NCBI GenBank assembly: GCA_900754525.1 | Contig: CAAEDE010000040.1 | Span: 7,397 to 71,396 of the forward strand | Length of the DNA stretch: 64,000 nt | Direction: 5' to 3' | Origin: an uncultured Collinsella sp. | Lineage (GTDB): Bacteria; Actinomycetota; Coriobacteriia; Coriobacteriales; Coriobacteriaceae | Part shown: piece after piece, positions 55,522-63,980 of the stretch | Position numbering within the stretch: the first letter of the stretch is position 1 | How the letters are laid out: each line of letters opens with the position of its first letter | The notes under the pieces: generated by a model | The model's database searches: none | The model's input: the letters and a program-made list of their open reading frames with translations, nothing else | What the model was told of the DNA's origin: nothing | Position numbers and translations under genes: made by a program

Positions 55522-55548
55522 AAAAACCGCCCCCGGAGGAGCGGTTTT
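55522..55548 (-). terminator. Terminator after the TrpR-like gene
   Basis: On the minus strand AAAACCGC and GCGGTTTT (55541-55548 and 55523-55530) pair, followed by further U residues (TTTTTATA). Confidence 0.7.
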
Positions 55549-55571
55549 GCACAATTCGTTTTTGGCGCGGC

Positions 55572-55871
55572 CTACTCGCCATCCTCCAGTTTAATGAGGA
55601 TCTTGCGGTAGCCACCGTACTCGCCGTTGAGTGCCTTGGATACACGGCTCACCGTGGTGGACGAGGCGCCGGTACGCGCCTGAACCTCGACATAGGGCTC
55701 GCCCTCGTCCAGGTAACGCGCGACCTGCAGACGCTGTGATAGATCGCAAATCTCGCGCGGCGTGCAGATATCGGTCAAAAACGCTTGGATATCCTTCTCG
55801 TCGTCCAAAAGGCTAAATGCGTGGACCAGCTGCTTGACATCAGGCTTGTCAAACATGTTCTCGATATTCAT
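55572..55871 (-). CDS. YerC/YecD-type TrpR-like regulator
   Basis: 99 residues with the TrpR/YerC fold. PREICDLSQRLQVARYLDEG and the recognition helix region ARTGASSTTVSRVSKALNGE form the helix-turn-helix. Such proteins are common in Gram-positives; the ligand is unknown. Starts MNIENMFDKPDVKQLVHAFS. The ribosome site is weak (GGCGGTGA). Monocistronic. Confidence 0.8.
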   Translation of the reverse strand: MNIENMFDKPDVKQLVHAFSLLDDEKDIQAFLTDICTPREICDLSQRLQVARYLDEGEPYVEVQARTGASSTTVSRVSKALNGEYGGYRKILIKLEDGE

Positions 55872-56195
55872 CGATCACCGCCAAACCCGCCAAAAGGCAT
55901 CGAAGTTGATACTGACATCGGGCATCGTTCGCCCGTTCTATGCAATAGGGCAACGCCTGTGGCTTTTGCCCGTAGCAGTGTAGCACACCACCAAACTAAA
56001 GCGACAAGACTCTCTGCCAGCGGCGCGTTTTTCAGGACGAACGCCGTTTAGAAACCGTATGCGCACGTAAGCTCCACGAATATTTGAGACAATGGGCGCC
56101 CAAACACCGCGACGCGCCCGCGCAACCATCCAGGTCGCCGCCGCAAGCCGCTTCACGCGACGCCAGCAACCCCGGCGCAAGAAAGGATTCATGCC

Positions 56196-56561
56196 ATGCG
56201 CTTTATGCTTAACTGGCTCTTTACCTCGATCGCCATCGCGATTGCCACGTTCCTCGTTCCCGGCATCCAGCCCTTCGGTTTTGCCGAGGCCTGGGTCTGT
56301 TTCGCCTTCGTGGGACTGTTCCTGAACATCGTCGATTCGTTCGTCAAGCCGTTCCTGACGGTCATCTCGCTGCCGCTTACGATCATTACGCTGGGCATTT
56401 TCCAGCTTGTCGTCAACAGCTTTATGCTCGAGCTCGCGAGTTACCTGTCGGTCAACCTGCTAGGCGTCGGCATCTCCATCGCCGGCTTTGGCTCGGCCTT
56501 TATGGGCAGCATCCTGGTGTCCATCATGCGCAGCATCCTCGACAGCATCGCCGAAGACTAA
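56196..56561 (+). CDS. Phage-holin-4 (Phage_holin_4_2)-family membrane protein
   Basis: 121 residues with three or four membrane helices (MLNWLFTSIAIAIATFLVPG; AWVCFAFVGLFLNIVDSFV; LTVISLPLTIITLGIFQLVV; ISIAGFGSAFMGSILVSIMR). This is the YvlD/holin-4 superfamily, chromosomally common and usually not a phage gene; no phage genes surround it. AAAGGA lies about ten bases before the ATG. A terminator follows. Confidence 0.82.
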   Translation: MRFMLNWLFTSIAIAIATFLVPGIQPFGFAEAWVCFAFVGLFLNIVDSFVKPFLTVISLPLTIITLGIFQLVVNSFMLELASYLSVNLLGVGISIAGFGSAFMGSILVSIMRSILDSIAED

Positions 56562-56602
56562 AACGGCCATTCCGGCCGTGCCCGTCTCAACAGCCCAAAA
56601 CA

Positions 56603-56640
56603 AAGGCCGCCCATCGCAAAAAATGGGCGGCCTTCTTATT
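56603..56640 (+). terminator. Terminator after the holin-like gene
   Basis: AAGGCCGCCCAT (56603-56614) pairs perfectly with ATGGGCGGCCTT (56623-56634), 8-nt loop, then CTTATT. Confidence 0.9.
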
Positions 56641-56703
56641 TGTCAAGTCTCAAAGGACGAGAGAATCTACCATTTCTACCCCGTCCCCAAATGCAGGTGT
56701 GGG

Positions 56704-57132
56704 TTAGATGACGTAGTCGTAGCCATGGTTGGGAGCGACAAGTTGATCGAGCGTCACGCCGTCGAGGTAGTCGTTGATGAGCTTGTCAAGGTTCTTCCAC
56801 ACGTCGAGCGTGGGGCACTCGTCCGAACGCGAACAGCCCTTGCAGTCGCCGTCCAAGCATGCGACCGGCGCCAGGCTGCCCTCGGTCAGGCGCAAGATCT
56901 CGCCCACCGTGTACTGCTCGGGCGGGCGCGTGAGCACGTAGCCGCCGCCCTTGCCACGCATGCCCGAGAGCATGTTGGCACGTACGAGCGTAGTCAAGAT
57001 GTTCTCGAGATATTTCTCGGAAATCCCCTGTCTCGACGCGATCTCTTTGAGCGGGATGCGACCGGCCGCCTGGTGCTCGGCCAGATCGACCATAACGCGC
57101 AGGGCATATCTGCCCTTAGTAGAAACCAACAT
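56704..57132 (-). CDS. Rrf2-family regulator with cluster-type cysteines
   Basis: 142 residues. The winged helix starts MLVSTKGRYALRVMVDLAEH with recognition region GISEKYLENILTTLVRANML. The cysteines Cys92, Cys97, Cys100 and Cys106 (ACLDGDCKGCSRSDECP) suit a [2Fe-2S] or [4Fe-4S] cluster like IscR/NsrR, while context (divergent from cysK) resembles CymR. It probably represses cysK and/or Fe-S/sulfur genes from the 250-bp divergent region. AAAGGCAG precedes the ATG. Confidence 0.88.
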   Translation of the reverse strand: MLVSTKGRYALRVMVDLAEHQAAGRIPLKEIASRQGISEKYLENILTTLVRANMLSGMRGKGGGYVLTRPPEQYTVGEILRLTEGSLAPVACLDGDCKGCSRSDECPTLDVWKNLDKLINDYLDGVTLDQLVAPNHGYDYVI

Positions 57133-57249
57133 GTATAGTGCTGCCTTTCGGTCATTTAGTCCGTAGAAATTCTAGCCGAAAAATTGGTTTTGAAAATACC
57201 CATTCCCGTCAAGATGGTTAATCGACTCGTAATAATCTTCTATTTCCTA

Positions 57250-57278
57250 TTGCGTTACTAGGCTTTAGTGTCTACTAT
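57250..57278 (+). promoter_or_regulatory. Promoter of cysK
   Basis: TTGCGT (57250-57255) and TACTAT (57273-57278) are separated by 17 bp. The AT-rich stretch upstream (57190-57250) is a likely binding site for the divergent Rrf2 regulator. The implied leader is about 100 nt. Confidence 0.55.
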
Positions 57279-57385
57279 GCTTGCCAACAGCAAAACGAAC
57301 AACCTATAAGGTTTGTTGGTTTCGCTGCTACACACACCGTAAAACCACACGGTATCCAGTCATTTGAACACTTTGGAGGTTCACC

Positions 57386-58324
57386 ATGAGCAAGGTTTAC
57401 ACGTCCATCGATCAGCTTATCGGCCACACCCCGCTCCTGGAGCTCACTCACTTTGAGGCCGATGAGGACCTCAAGGCCCGCGTGCTCGTCAAGCTGGAAT
57501 ACTTCAACCCCGCCGGATCCGTCAAAGACCGCGTCGCCAAGAACATGATCGACGAGGCCGAGAAGGCCGGCAAGCTCGTGCGCGGTGGCGACTATACCAT
57601 CATCGAGCCCACGAGCGGCAACACCGGCGTCGGCATCGCCTCGGTGGCGGCTGCCCGCGGCTACAAGGTGATCATCACCATGCCCGAGACCATGTCCGTC
57701 GAGCGCCGCAAGCTTATGCAGGCATACGGCGCACAGCTCGTGCTCACCGACGGCTCCAAGGGCATGAAGGGTGCCATCGCCAAGGCCGAGGAGCTGCAGA
57801 AGGAGACCCCCAACAGCATTATCGCCGGCCAGTTTGTGAACCCCGCCAACCCCGCCATCCACAAGGCCACGACCGGCCCCGAGATCTGGGATGACACCGA
57901 CGGCGAGGTCGACATCTTCGTCGCCGGCGTCGGCACCGGCGGTACCGTGACCGGCGTGGGCGAGTTCCTTAAGGAGCAGAACCCCGAGATTCAGGTCGTC
58001 GCCGTCGAGCCCGCTACCTCCCCGGTGCTCTCCAAGGGCCAGGCCGGCCCGCACAAGATCCAGGGTATCGGCGCCGGCTTTGTGCCCGACGTCCTCGACA
58101 CCCAGGTCTATGACGAGATCATCCCCGTCGAGAACGACGACGCCTTTGCCACCGGCCGCGCCGTGGGCCACAAGGAGGGCGTGCTCGTGGGCATTTCGTC
58201 CGGTGCCGCTGTGTGGGCCGCATTGCAGCTGGCCAAGCGCCCCGAGAACGAGGGCAAGACCATCGTGGCGCTGCTCGCCGACACCGGCGAGCGTTACCTG
58301 TCCACGGCACTCTTCCAGGACTAG
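57386..58324 (+). CDS. cysK: O-acetylserine sulfhydrylase (cysteine synthase A)
   Basis: 312 residues. PLP enzyme making cysteine from O-acetylserine and sulfide. The Schiff-base lysine is in [14 protein letters not shown], the substrate loop is [12 protein letters not shown], the phosphate loop [15 protein letters not shown], and the C-terminal [12 protein letters not shown] block is intact. It ends in an extended C-terminus (YLSTALFQD) of the CysK type. TTTGGAGGTT precedes the ATG. A terminator stem lies 114 bp after its stop. Confidence 0.95.
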   Translation: MSKVYTSIDQLIGHTPLLELTHFEADEDLKARVLVKLEYFNPAGSVKDRVAKNMIDEAEKAGKLVRGGDYTIIEPTSGNTGVGIASVAAARGYKVIITMPETMSVERRKLMQAYGAQLVLTDGSKGMKGAIAKAEELQKETPNSIIAGQFVNPANPAIHKATTGPEIWDDTDGEVDIFVAGVGTGGTVTGVGEFLKEQNPEIQVVAVEPATSPVLSKGQAGPHKIQGIGAGFVPDVLDTQVYDEIIPVENDDAFATGRAVGHKEGVLVGISSGAAVWAALQLAKRPENEGKTIVALLADTGERYLSTALFQD

Positions 58325-58437
58325 AGCTTCTCGTTCTTAGAACGAGTCCAAGGCACGCCGGCCTCCCCTCTCTTCTGGCAGCCTGAGTCCATCTCGTTAG
58401 GGTGTCCCACGAGACGTCCGAACTTGCTACAATGTCT

Positions 58438-58476
58438 GCGGCGCGGAACCAGCCTCCCGCGCCGCTTTTCTTTTTT
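58438..58476 (+). terminator. Terminator (or leader attenuator) between cysK and mnmA
   Basis: GCGGCGCGG (58438-58446) pairs perfectly with CCGCGCCGC (58457-58465), 10-nt loop, then TTTTCTTTTTT. TACAAT at 58428-58433 just upstream resembles a -10 box, so the hairpin may lie at the start of the mnmA transcript; a weak -35 makes this uncertain. Confidence 0.75.
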
Positions 58477-58505
58477 GGCCACATGCCACCAAGGAGAACC
58501 TCCCC

Positions 58506-59606
58506 ATGCACAACAAGCGCGTGCTCGTCGCCATGAGTGGCGGCGTCGATTCCAGCGTGACCGCGTACCTGCTCAAAAGCCAGGGCTACGAATGCGTCGG
58601 TGCCACCATGCGCCTCACCTGCCCCGCGCCCGACCCCGCCACGGGCATGAGCAAAGTCGACCGCGACATCGCCGATGCAAAGGCTGTCGCCGAGCGCCTG
58701 GGGATACCCCACCATGTGCTCGACCTGCAGCAGACCTTCGACCGCAATGTTATCGAGCGCTTCGTGACCGCCTACCAGGAGGGGCTGACGCCCAACCCGT
58801 GCATCATCTGCAACCGCCATATTAAGTTTGGCGCGCTGCTCGATGCAGCGCTCGATATGGGCTGCGACTACATCGCCACAGGCCACTACGCCAAAACGAG
58901 CCAAGCGTCCGACGGCACTTGGCAGCTGCACCGCGGCGAGGACCCCAAGAAGGACCAGAGCTACTTTTTGTATTCGCTCACGCAAGAGCGCCTGGCACGC
59001 ACAATCTTTCCGCTGGCTGGGTTGGACAAAGAGCGCGACGTGCGCCGCATTGCCGCCGAGCAGGGCTTCATAAACGCCAAGAAGGCCGAGAGCGAGGACA
59101 TCTGCTTTATCGCGGACGGCGACTACGCGGGCTATATCGAGCGCCGCTGCGGACATCCCGCTGCACCGGGCGATATCGTGTGGCGCGACGGCAGCGTGGT
59201 CGGGCGCCACAACGGCGCACTGCGCTACACCATCGGCCAGCGCAAGGGCCTGGGCGTCGCGATGGCGCATCCCGTGTACGTAACGGGCGTCGATGCCGCC
59301 AACAACACTGTGCATCTGGGCGAGGCCGAGGACCTAACGGCCACAGCGCTCACGGCCGATGAGTGGATCTGGAGCGCGCCGGACGCGCGCATGGAGGCCG
59401 AGCTGGATGCCGGCGGCATTCGCGTAGGCGCCAAGTACCGCTACCGTCAGAAAGACCAGGCAGCGACCCTTACGCGCGGCGAAGACGGGCAAATGCTGCT
59501 AACTTTTGACGAGCCGCAACGAGCCATCGCCCCCGGCCAGGCCGTTGTAGTCTACCGCGGCGACATCGTCCTGGGCGGCGGTACCGTTACGGCAGCTATC
59601 AAGTAG
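58506..59606 (+). CDS. mnmA: tRNA 2-thiouridylase MnmA (CxxC type)
   Basis: 366 residues. Thiolates U34 of tRNA Lys/Glu/Gln. The PP-loop is AMSGGVDSSVTAYLL. The catalytic pair Cys102 (in NPCIICNRHIKFGALL) and Cys200 (in SEDICFIADG) is present. A third cysteine, Cys99, makes the first site CxxC rather than the DxxC of E. coli, which would allow a three-cysteine Fe-S cluster. The C-terminal beta-barrel domain (about 270-366) is normal. AAGGAG precedes the ATG. The neighbour is cysK rather than the usual iscS desulfurase. Confidence 0.94.
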   Translation: MHNKRVLVAMSGGVDSSVTAYLLKSQGYECVGATMRLTCPAPDPATGMSKVDRDIADAKAVAERLGIPHHVLDLQQTFDRNVIERFVTAYQEGLTPNPCIICNRHIKFGALLDAALDMGCDYIATGHYAKTSQASDGTWQLHRGEDPKKDQSYFLYSLTQERLARTIFPLAGLDKERDVRRIAAEQGFINAKKAESEDICFIADGDYAGYIERRCGHPAAPGDIVWRDGSVVGRHNGALRYTIGQRKGLGVAMAHPVYVTGVDAANNTVHLGEAEDLTATALTADEWIWSAPDARMEAELDAGGIRVGAKYRYRQKDQAATLTRGEDGQMLLTFDEPQRAIAPGQAVVVYRGDIVLGGGTVTAAIK

Positions 59607-59620
59607 TCCCATCCCCTTCA

Positions 59621-59691
59621 TAAGTTGCGGTGAAATAGGGACTGTTTAAGCGTTTCAGGCCGCTAAACAGTCCCTATTTCACCGCAACTTA
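59621..59691. repeat. Palindromic element, copy 2 (TTGCGGTGAAATAG family)
   Basis: Two 28-bp perfect inverted arms (59621-59648 and 59664-59691), 15-nt loop. The arms start TAAGTTGCGGTGAAATAGGG. Same family as 48585-48647. It sits between the converging mnmA and M42 peptidase genes, and as RNA would be a very stable hairpin in both directions. Confidence 0.85.
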
Positions 59692-59742
59692 GAGAGGACG
59701 GCCTCGGTCGGCACTGCTGTGTCAGCCGAGGCCGCTACATCG

Positions 59743-60786
59743 TTAGCGCTGGACGTAGGCGCGAACCAGCTCAAAGGTGTTGCACACGCCGTCGATGTGG
59801 CTGCGCTCGTAGTTGTGGCTCGCGTACACGCCGGGGCCGATCAGGCCGTGACGGATGTCGTAGCCGGCGGAAAGCGTGGCCTCAACGTCCGAGCCGTAAT
59901 ACGGGTACACGTCGATGGCGTAATCGAGCTCCAGCTCGCGCGCGATGTTGGACAGCGTGGTTACCAGGTCGTAGTTGTACGGACCGCCCGAATCCTTGGC
60001 GCAGATCGAAACCATGCGCTCGGTGCAGCCCAGGTCGTCGCCCACGCAGCCCATGTCTACGCTGATCATCTCGCGCGTGTCGGCCGGCACGAAGGCTCCG
60101 CCGTGGCCGACCTCCTCGTACACGGTAAAGAGCAGCGACACCTTGCGTGAAAGCGTCACCTCGCCAGCGGCGACGGCACGCGCCAAGCCCAGCAGAATCG
60201 CCGCCGACAGCTTGTCATCCAAGAAGCGGCTCTTAATGTAGCCGCTCTCCGTCACCGTGGTACGCGGATCCATAGCGATGATGTCACCAGTCTGAATGCC
60301 CAGCTCAAGCACATCGTCCTTGCTGTCGACGTTCTCGTCGAGCAAGATCTCCATGTTCTTCTCGATGGTCTTGACCGGCTCATCGGCCACATGCGCCGAG
60401 GGCTCGGTATTGAGGACCACACCCGTGTAGACATTGCCATCGCGCGTATAAACGGTGCAGTTCTCGCCATCGGCCGTAGACCACTGATGCCCGCCGAGGG
60501 TCGTGGGGCGCAGGCGACCATTGTCCTTAATGGAGCGCACCATGGCGCCCAGGGTATCGACATGGCTCGCCAACACGAGCGGCTCACCCTCACCACCAAG
60601 CTCAACGAGCACATTGCCCTTATTGGAGCGCTCGGGCCCAAAGCCCATATCGCGCAACGTCTCCATCAGATAATCAGTCGCCGCACGGGTATAGCCCGTA
60701 GGCGAAGCGATAGAAGTCAGCGTCTTAAGCTGTCCTGCGATATAGGAGAGCGTCTCCTCTAGAGAAGCATCAATATTAGAAGTCAT
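59743..60786 (-). CDS. M42-family aminopeptidase/glutamyl peptidase
   Basis: 347 residues. Cobalt/zinc metallopeptidase of the M42 (PepA/FrvX/YsdC) family. Metal and catalytic positions: LVLASHVDTLGAMVRSI (His-x-Asp), GYIKSRFLDDKLSAAILL (bridging Asp), TVYEEVGHGGAFV (Glu-Glu), ISVDMGC, and the late GVYASHNYERSHIDG (His). No signal peptide, so cytoplasmic peptide trimming. The start at 60786 is preferred because AAGG is six bases upstream. Confidence 0.9.
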   Translation of the reverse strand: MTSNIDASLEETLSYIAGQLKTLTSIASPTGYTRAATDYLMETLRDMGFGPERSNKGNVLVELGGEGEPLVLASHVDTLGAMVRSIKDNGRLRPTTLGGHQWSTADGENCTVYTRDGNVYTGVVLNTEPSAHVADEPVKTIEKNMEILLDENVDSKDDVLELGIQTGDIIAMDPRTTVTESGYIKSRFLDDKLSAAILLGLARAVAAGEVTLSRKVSLLFTVYEEVGHGGAFVPADTREMISVDMGCVGDDLGCTERMVSICAKDSGGPYNYDLVTTLSNIARELELDYAIDVYPYYGSDVEATLSAGYDIRHGLIGPGVYASHNYERSHIDGVCNTFELVRAYVQR

Positions 60787-61007
60787 ATGCATCCTTCCAA
60801 GTAAAACTAAGACCGAGTCCCGATTTTAACCGTTCTGCACGTACAATGCCCCAGGAGCCGAGCCGACTCCAGACGTCCCCGCACCGGTTTTGTGCACGTG
60901 CACGGTTTACAATCCCAATCTTGCATAAATCCTATCGGTATCTGCATAGAAATGAGGCATCTTTTTGCTTCGTCTCAGGGTGCCCCACCTTGGGCCGTGC
61001 AAAAAAC

Positions 61008-61219
61008 GGAGTATTCAGCACCGTGGACCCCAACAGCCCCATCGCGAACGACAAAACGACGCGGTTACAGCAGTGTTGCAGGACGTCGCAAAGCAAAAAC
61101 TCAGTAACAACCCCCTCCGCTCATCGATAGTCCGCCCACAATGGCTGTCGATGAGCGCCTGCGGGCCACTACGGGCCATTCAAAACGTTATGCATTTTTA
61201 AGAGCTTGCTGAATACTCC
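61008..61219. repeat. 13-bp inverted repeat flanking about 190 bp
   Basis: GGAGTATTCAGCA (61008-61020) and TGCTGAATACTCC (61207-61219) are perfect inverted repeats. The inside is non-coding; possible remnant of a small element. Confidence 0.5.
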
Positions 61220-61305
61220 CAAAAATGCACGCTGGGAAGTGCACCACCTATCCGCAGCGGGCAGTATGCCTTGGTTTTGCCCGTCTCGGGGCATCGACGC
61301 AGCAC

Positions 61306-61337
61306 AAAAAGCCCCGCCGTGCGTAGCACGGCGGGGC
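61306..61337 (-). terminator. Terminator after the iron alcohol dehydrogenase gene
   Basis: On the minus strand GCCCCGCCGTGC and GCACGGCGGGGC (61326-61337 and 61311-61322) pair perfectly, 3-nt loop, followed by TTTTT. Confidence 0.93.
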
Positions 61338-61390
61338 CAGCGGCAAGTCAAAAGTCCATACGCCTACAGGCGAAAGAACACCAAACTAGG

Positions 61391-62557
61391 CTAGGCAGCC
61401 GGGCAGATCTTCTTGAAGAGCTCGATGACGTCGTCGAGCGTCGCCTCGCGCGGGTTACCCGGGAAGCAGGCGTCGGCCATGGCGTCCTTGGCCAGGACCT
61501 CGATCTCGTCGGCCTTCATGGCCTCGCAGACGTGCGGGATGTTCACGTCGGCGGAAAGCTGCTTGACGGCGGCGATAGCGGCGTCGGCAGCCTCGTCGGT
61601 GCTCATGCCCGTGGTGTCAACGCCCATGGCGACGGCAACCTTGGCCAGGCGCTCGGCGCAAACCGGCTTGTTGAACTCCATGGCGATCGGCAGCAGCATG
61701 GCGCAAGCGACGCCGTGCGGGGTGTCGTAGTGAGCGGACAGGGTGTGCGCCATTGCGTGGTCGATGCCCAGGCCAACGTTGGAGAAGCCCATGCCGGCGA
61801 CATACTGGCCAAGGGCCATGCCCTCGCGGCCGGAGCCGGGCTGGCCGGACTTGGCCTCGGCGACAGAGTCGCGCAGGTTCTCGCTGATCAGCTTAATGGC
61901 CTCAAAGTGGAACATGTCGGAGAGCTCCCAAGCGCCCTTGGTGGTGTAGCCCTCGATGGCGTGGGTCAGAGCGTCCATGCCAGTGGAAGCGGTCAGGCCG
62001 GCGGGCATGGAAGCCATCATGTCGGGATCGACGACGGCGACCTCGGGGGCGTCGTTGGTGTCGACGCACACGAACTTGCGGACCTTCTCGGGGTCAGTGA
62101 TGACGTAGTTGATGGTCACCTCGGCGGCGGTACCGGCGGTCGTCGGCACAGCGATGGTGAACACGGCATGGTTCTTAGTGGGAGCAACGCCCTCGAGGCT
62201 GCGGACATCGGCGAACTCGGGGTTGTTGATGATGATGCCGATGGCCTTGGCGGTGTCCATGGAGGAGCCGCCACCGATGGTCACGATAGCGTCAGCCTCG
62301 GCAGCCTTGAAGGCCTCGACGCCGTCCTTGACGTTCTGGATAGTGGGGTTGGGCTTAATCTCGGAGTAGAGGCTCCAAGCGATGCCAGCGGCATCGAGCT
62401 CGTCGGTCACCTTGGCGGTAACGCCAAACTTGACCAGGTCGGGGTCGGAGCAGACGAAGATCTTCTTGTAGCCGCGACGCTGGAGCTCGCCGGGGATCTC
62501 CTTGATGGCGCCGGAACCATGATAAGAGATGGTATTGAGAACGAAACGATTAGCCAT
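61391..62557 (-). CDS. Iron-containing alcohol dehydrogenase (FucO-like)
   Basis: 388 residues of group III metal-dependent alcohol dehydrogenases, close to lactaldehyde/1,3-propanediol reductases. The NAD-binding GGGSSMDTAKAIG (95-107), the metal ligands Asp195 and His199 in GMDALTHAIEGY, and the two histidines of GIDHAMAHTLSAHYDTPHG are all present. It re-oxidises NADH by reducing an aldehyde in fermentation. The start at 62557 has GGGAGG upstream. Monocistronic. Confidence 0.93.
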   Translation of the reverse strand: MANRFVLNTISYHGSGAIKEIPGELQRRGYKKIFVCSDPDLVKFGVTAKVTDELDAAGIAWSLYSEIKPNPTIQNVKDGVEAFKAAEADAIVTIGGGSSMDTAKAIGIIINNPEFADVRSLEGVAPTKNHAVFTIAVPTTAGTAAEVTINYVITDPEKVRKFVCVDTNDAPEVAVVDPDMMASMPAGLTASTGMDALTHAIEGYTTKGAWELSDMFHFEAIKLISENLRDSVAEAKSGQPGSGREGMALGQYVAGMGFSNVGLGIDHAMAHTLSAHYDTPHGVACAMLLPIAMEFNKPVCAERLAKVAVAMGVDTTGMSTDEAADAAIAAVKQLSADVNIPHVCEAMKADEIEVLAKDAMADACFPGNPREATLDDVIELFKKICPAA

Positions 62558-62791
62558 TGATAGCCTCCCATCGTGTGCGGGGCACCCATTACGCCCCACG
62601 CTATGAGTCCCATCCTAACGCTTTTGAAACAAAAAACACGTGAGAACGTCAAAATTGTTAAAGCGTTTCAACAGAATAACGGAGCCCTAGTCCTTCCCTC
62701 CCGACAGCAGCGGAGGCTAGATTATAGGAGCATCGCCCAAAGAATACGACCAACTCAGTCTATAAATTGTTTCTGTTTTAGCAATATATGT

Positions 62792-62820
62792 TTGACAATA
62801 CGTTTATAAAAGGATACTTT
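62792..62820 (+). promoter_or_regulatory. Strong sigma-A-type promoter
   Basis: TTGACA (62792-62797) and TACTTT (62815-62820), 17-bp spacer, in AT-rich DNA upstream of the gene at 62969. Confidence 0.6.
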
Positions 62821-62832
62821 ATAGTAAATAAC

Positions 62833-62988
62833 ATGCATGAAGCAGATAGCGTCATTCATTTTGTTAGAAATTGCCCATGCGGTTATTGCAGCTGCATGTA
62901 CTGCAACGTACAGCGTAATTCTCCGCACGAAGCAGAAGGCGGTTCCAATTCGATCGAGGCGATGACACGTGGTGGCTACTGGTCCTAA
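62833..62988 (+). CDS. Possible cysteine-rich short ORF in the leader of the downstream gene
   Basis: 51 codons, MHEADSVIHFVRNCPCGYCS and then CMYCNVQ, giving five cysteines within eleven residues. It begins about 13 bp after the -10 box at 62815, has no ribosome site, and overlaps the start of the next gene by 20 bp. If translated it would be nearly leaderless. It may be a spurious frame. Confidence 0.25.
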   Translation: MHEADSVIHFVRNCPCGYCSCMYCNVQRNSPHEAEGGSNSIEAMTRGGYWS

Positions 62989-63508
62989 ATCGAGCAAGAC
63001 GGCTACAAACGAATATCGAATCTCAATTGAAGGTAACCCTTATCCGCATACTCTGGCCCTCATCAACCCAGCGGGAGACAACCTCACCATCAAGAAACAT
63101 GGGTTCACGGGTCCACTAGGACAGCTATTGAGTCTTAAATATACCGTTTATGACGATGCAAATGAAAAACTCTTCACTGTCGTCGACGGTGGTTTTAGCA
63201 ACATGCCCAGGGTTGCGCTCATCATCGAACACAAGGAAGTTGCGGTGTTTGATTATGGCCTAAACAGACTTGAGATGAAGTGCGTAACGAACATACCGAA
63301 TTACTCAATAAAAGGTAACTTCCTATTTGGAGATTACGATATATTCAGCCAACGGGAAGTGAAACTATCTTCAGTTATCGTCCTTCAATGTGATAAACAA
63401 TCGTGCTTTAGCATACAGGTTTTGGATAAAGCCGAATTAGCCGCCGCAATTGGAATACCTACAGCCATTGCCCTTCTTAGGGCTCGGATTGAAGAGCATC
63501 TCGAATAA
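62969..63508 (+). CDS. LURP-one/tubby-like fold protein
   Basis: 179 residues. Short beta-strands in series (HTLALINPAGDNLTIKKHGF, LSLKYTVYDDANEKLFTVVD, YSIKGNFLFGDYDIFSQREV, FSIQVLDKAELAAAIGIPTA) with a closing helix (IALLRARIEEHLE) resemble the LURP-one-related/phospholipid-scramblase-like beta-barrel. The start is GTG (62969 or 62972). Codon use is AT-richer than the rest of the window, pointing to a different origin. Function unknown. Confidence 0.6.
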   Translation: MVATGPKSSKTATNEYRISIEGNPYPHTLALINPAGDNLTIKKHGFTGPLGQLLSLKYTVYDDANEKLFTVVDGGFSNMPRVALIIEHKEVAVFDYGLNRLEMKCVTNIPNYSIKGNFLFGDYDIFSQREVKLSSVIVLQCDKQSCFSIQVLDKAELAAAIGIPTAIALLRARIEEHLE

Positions 63509-63772
63509 ATCGCAAAAAGCAGTTCGTAACAACATTCAGGAGCTAGATAGTTTTTTTCTGGCTCCTGGAACTGTATTACATAGTCTGCAAATTGTTCAAA
63601 ACCATGTCCATGATCCGCAGTAATGGCGGTATGTTTTTTCATCTCCTGCGTAAACGCTACTTTCAAAAAGGATATCGAAACACTATCTAAATTGTTGCAA
63701 AACTCATCTAGACTAATAATAGAATAGCTGCTCAGAAAGGCTCTACAAAGCAATAAAGAGGGCAGTTCTCCG

Positions 63773-63931
63773 CCTTGATTATCAACTTGATTACTGTCGT
63801 CTTATTTTTGAATAAAAAGCTCAGGCATATGTCCATCCCCTCAACTAATAATTATAGCTAGAAAGATGACATTTTTATTCTATAGCCTTAAGCAGCACGC
63901 TTTGCTGACGTCAAACCTTGATTATCAACTT
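63773..63931. repeat. 16-bp direct repeat
   Basis: CCTTGATTATCAACTT occurs at 63773-63788 and 63916-63931, 143 bp apart. The core TTGATTATCAA is itself nearly palindromic. Confidence 0.6.
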
Positions 63932-63944
63932 CATCCGAACACCT

Positions 63945-63980
63945 CCCACATTCATCCGCACATGTGCGGATGAATGTGGG
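63945..63980. repeat. 36-bp perfect palindrome
   Basis: Two 18-bp halves (63945-63962 and 63963-63980) with no spacer; each half contains CCCACATTCATCCGCACA or its complement. It follows 13 bp after the second direct repeat. Confidence 0.8.

Larger units (their letters stand above)
60787..61390. other. Intergenic region with inverted repeat, no gene
   Basis: 600 bp between the M42 gene and the alcohol dehydrogenase. Short plus-strand frames lack ribosome sites. It holds a 13-bp inverted repeat (61008/61207) and a GTGCACGTGCAC palindrome near 60893. Confidence 0.4.

Noticed and set aside
56196..56561. Prophage based on the holin-4 family gene
   Set aside because: The family is common on chromosomes and no phage genes surround it.
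63385..63753. 122-codon minus-strand frame
   Set aside because: Overlaps the 3' part of the LURP-one-like gene, shows no motif and lacks a ribosome site.
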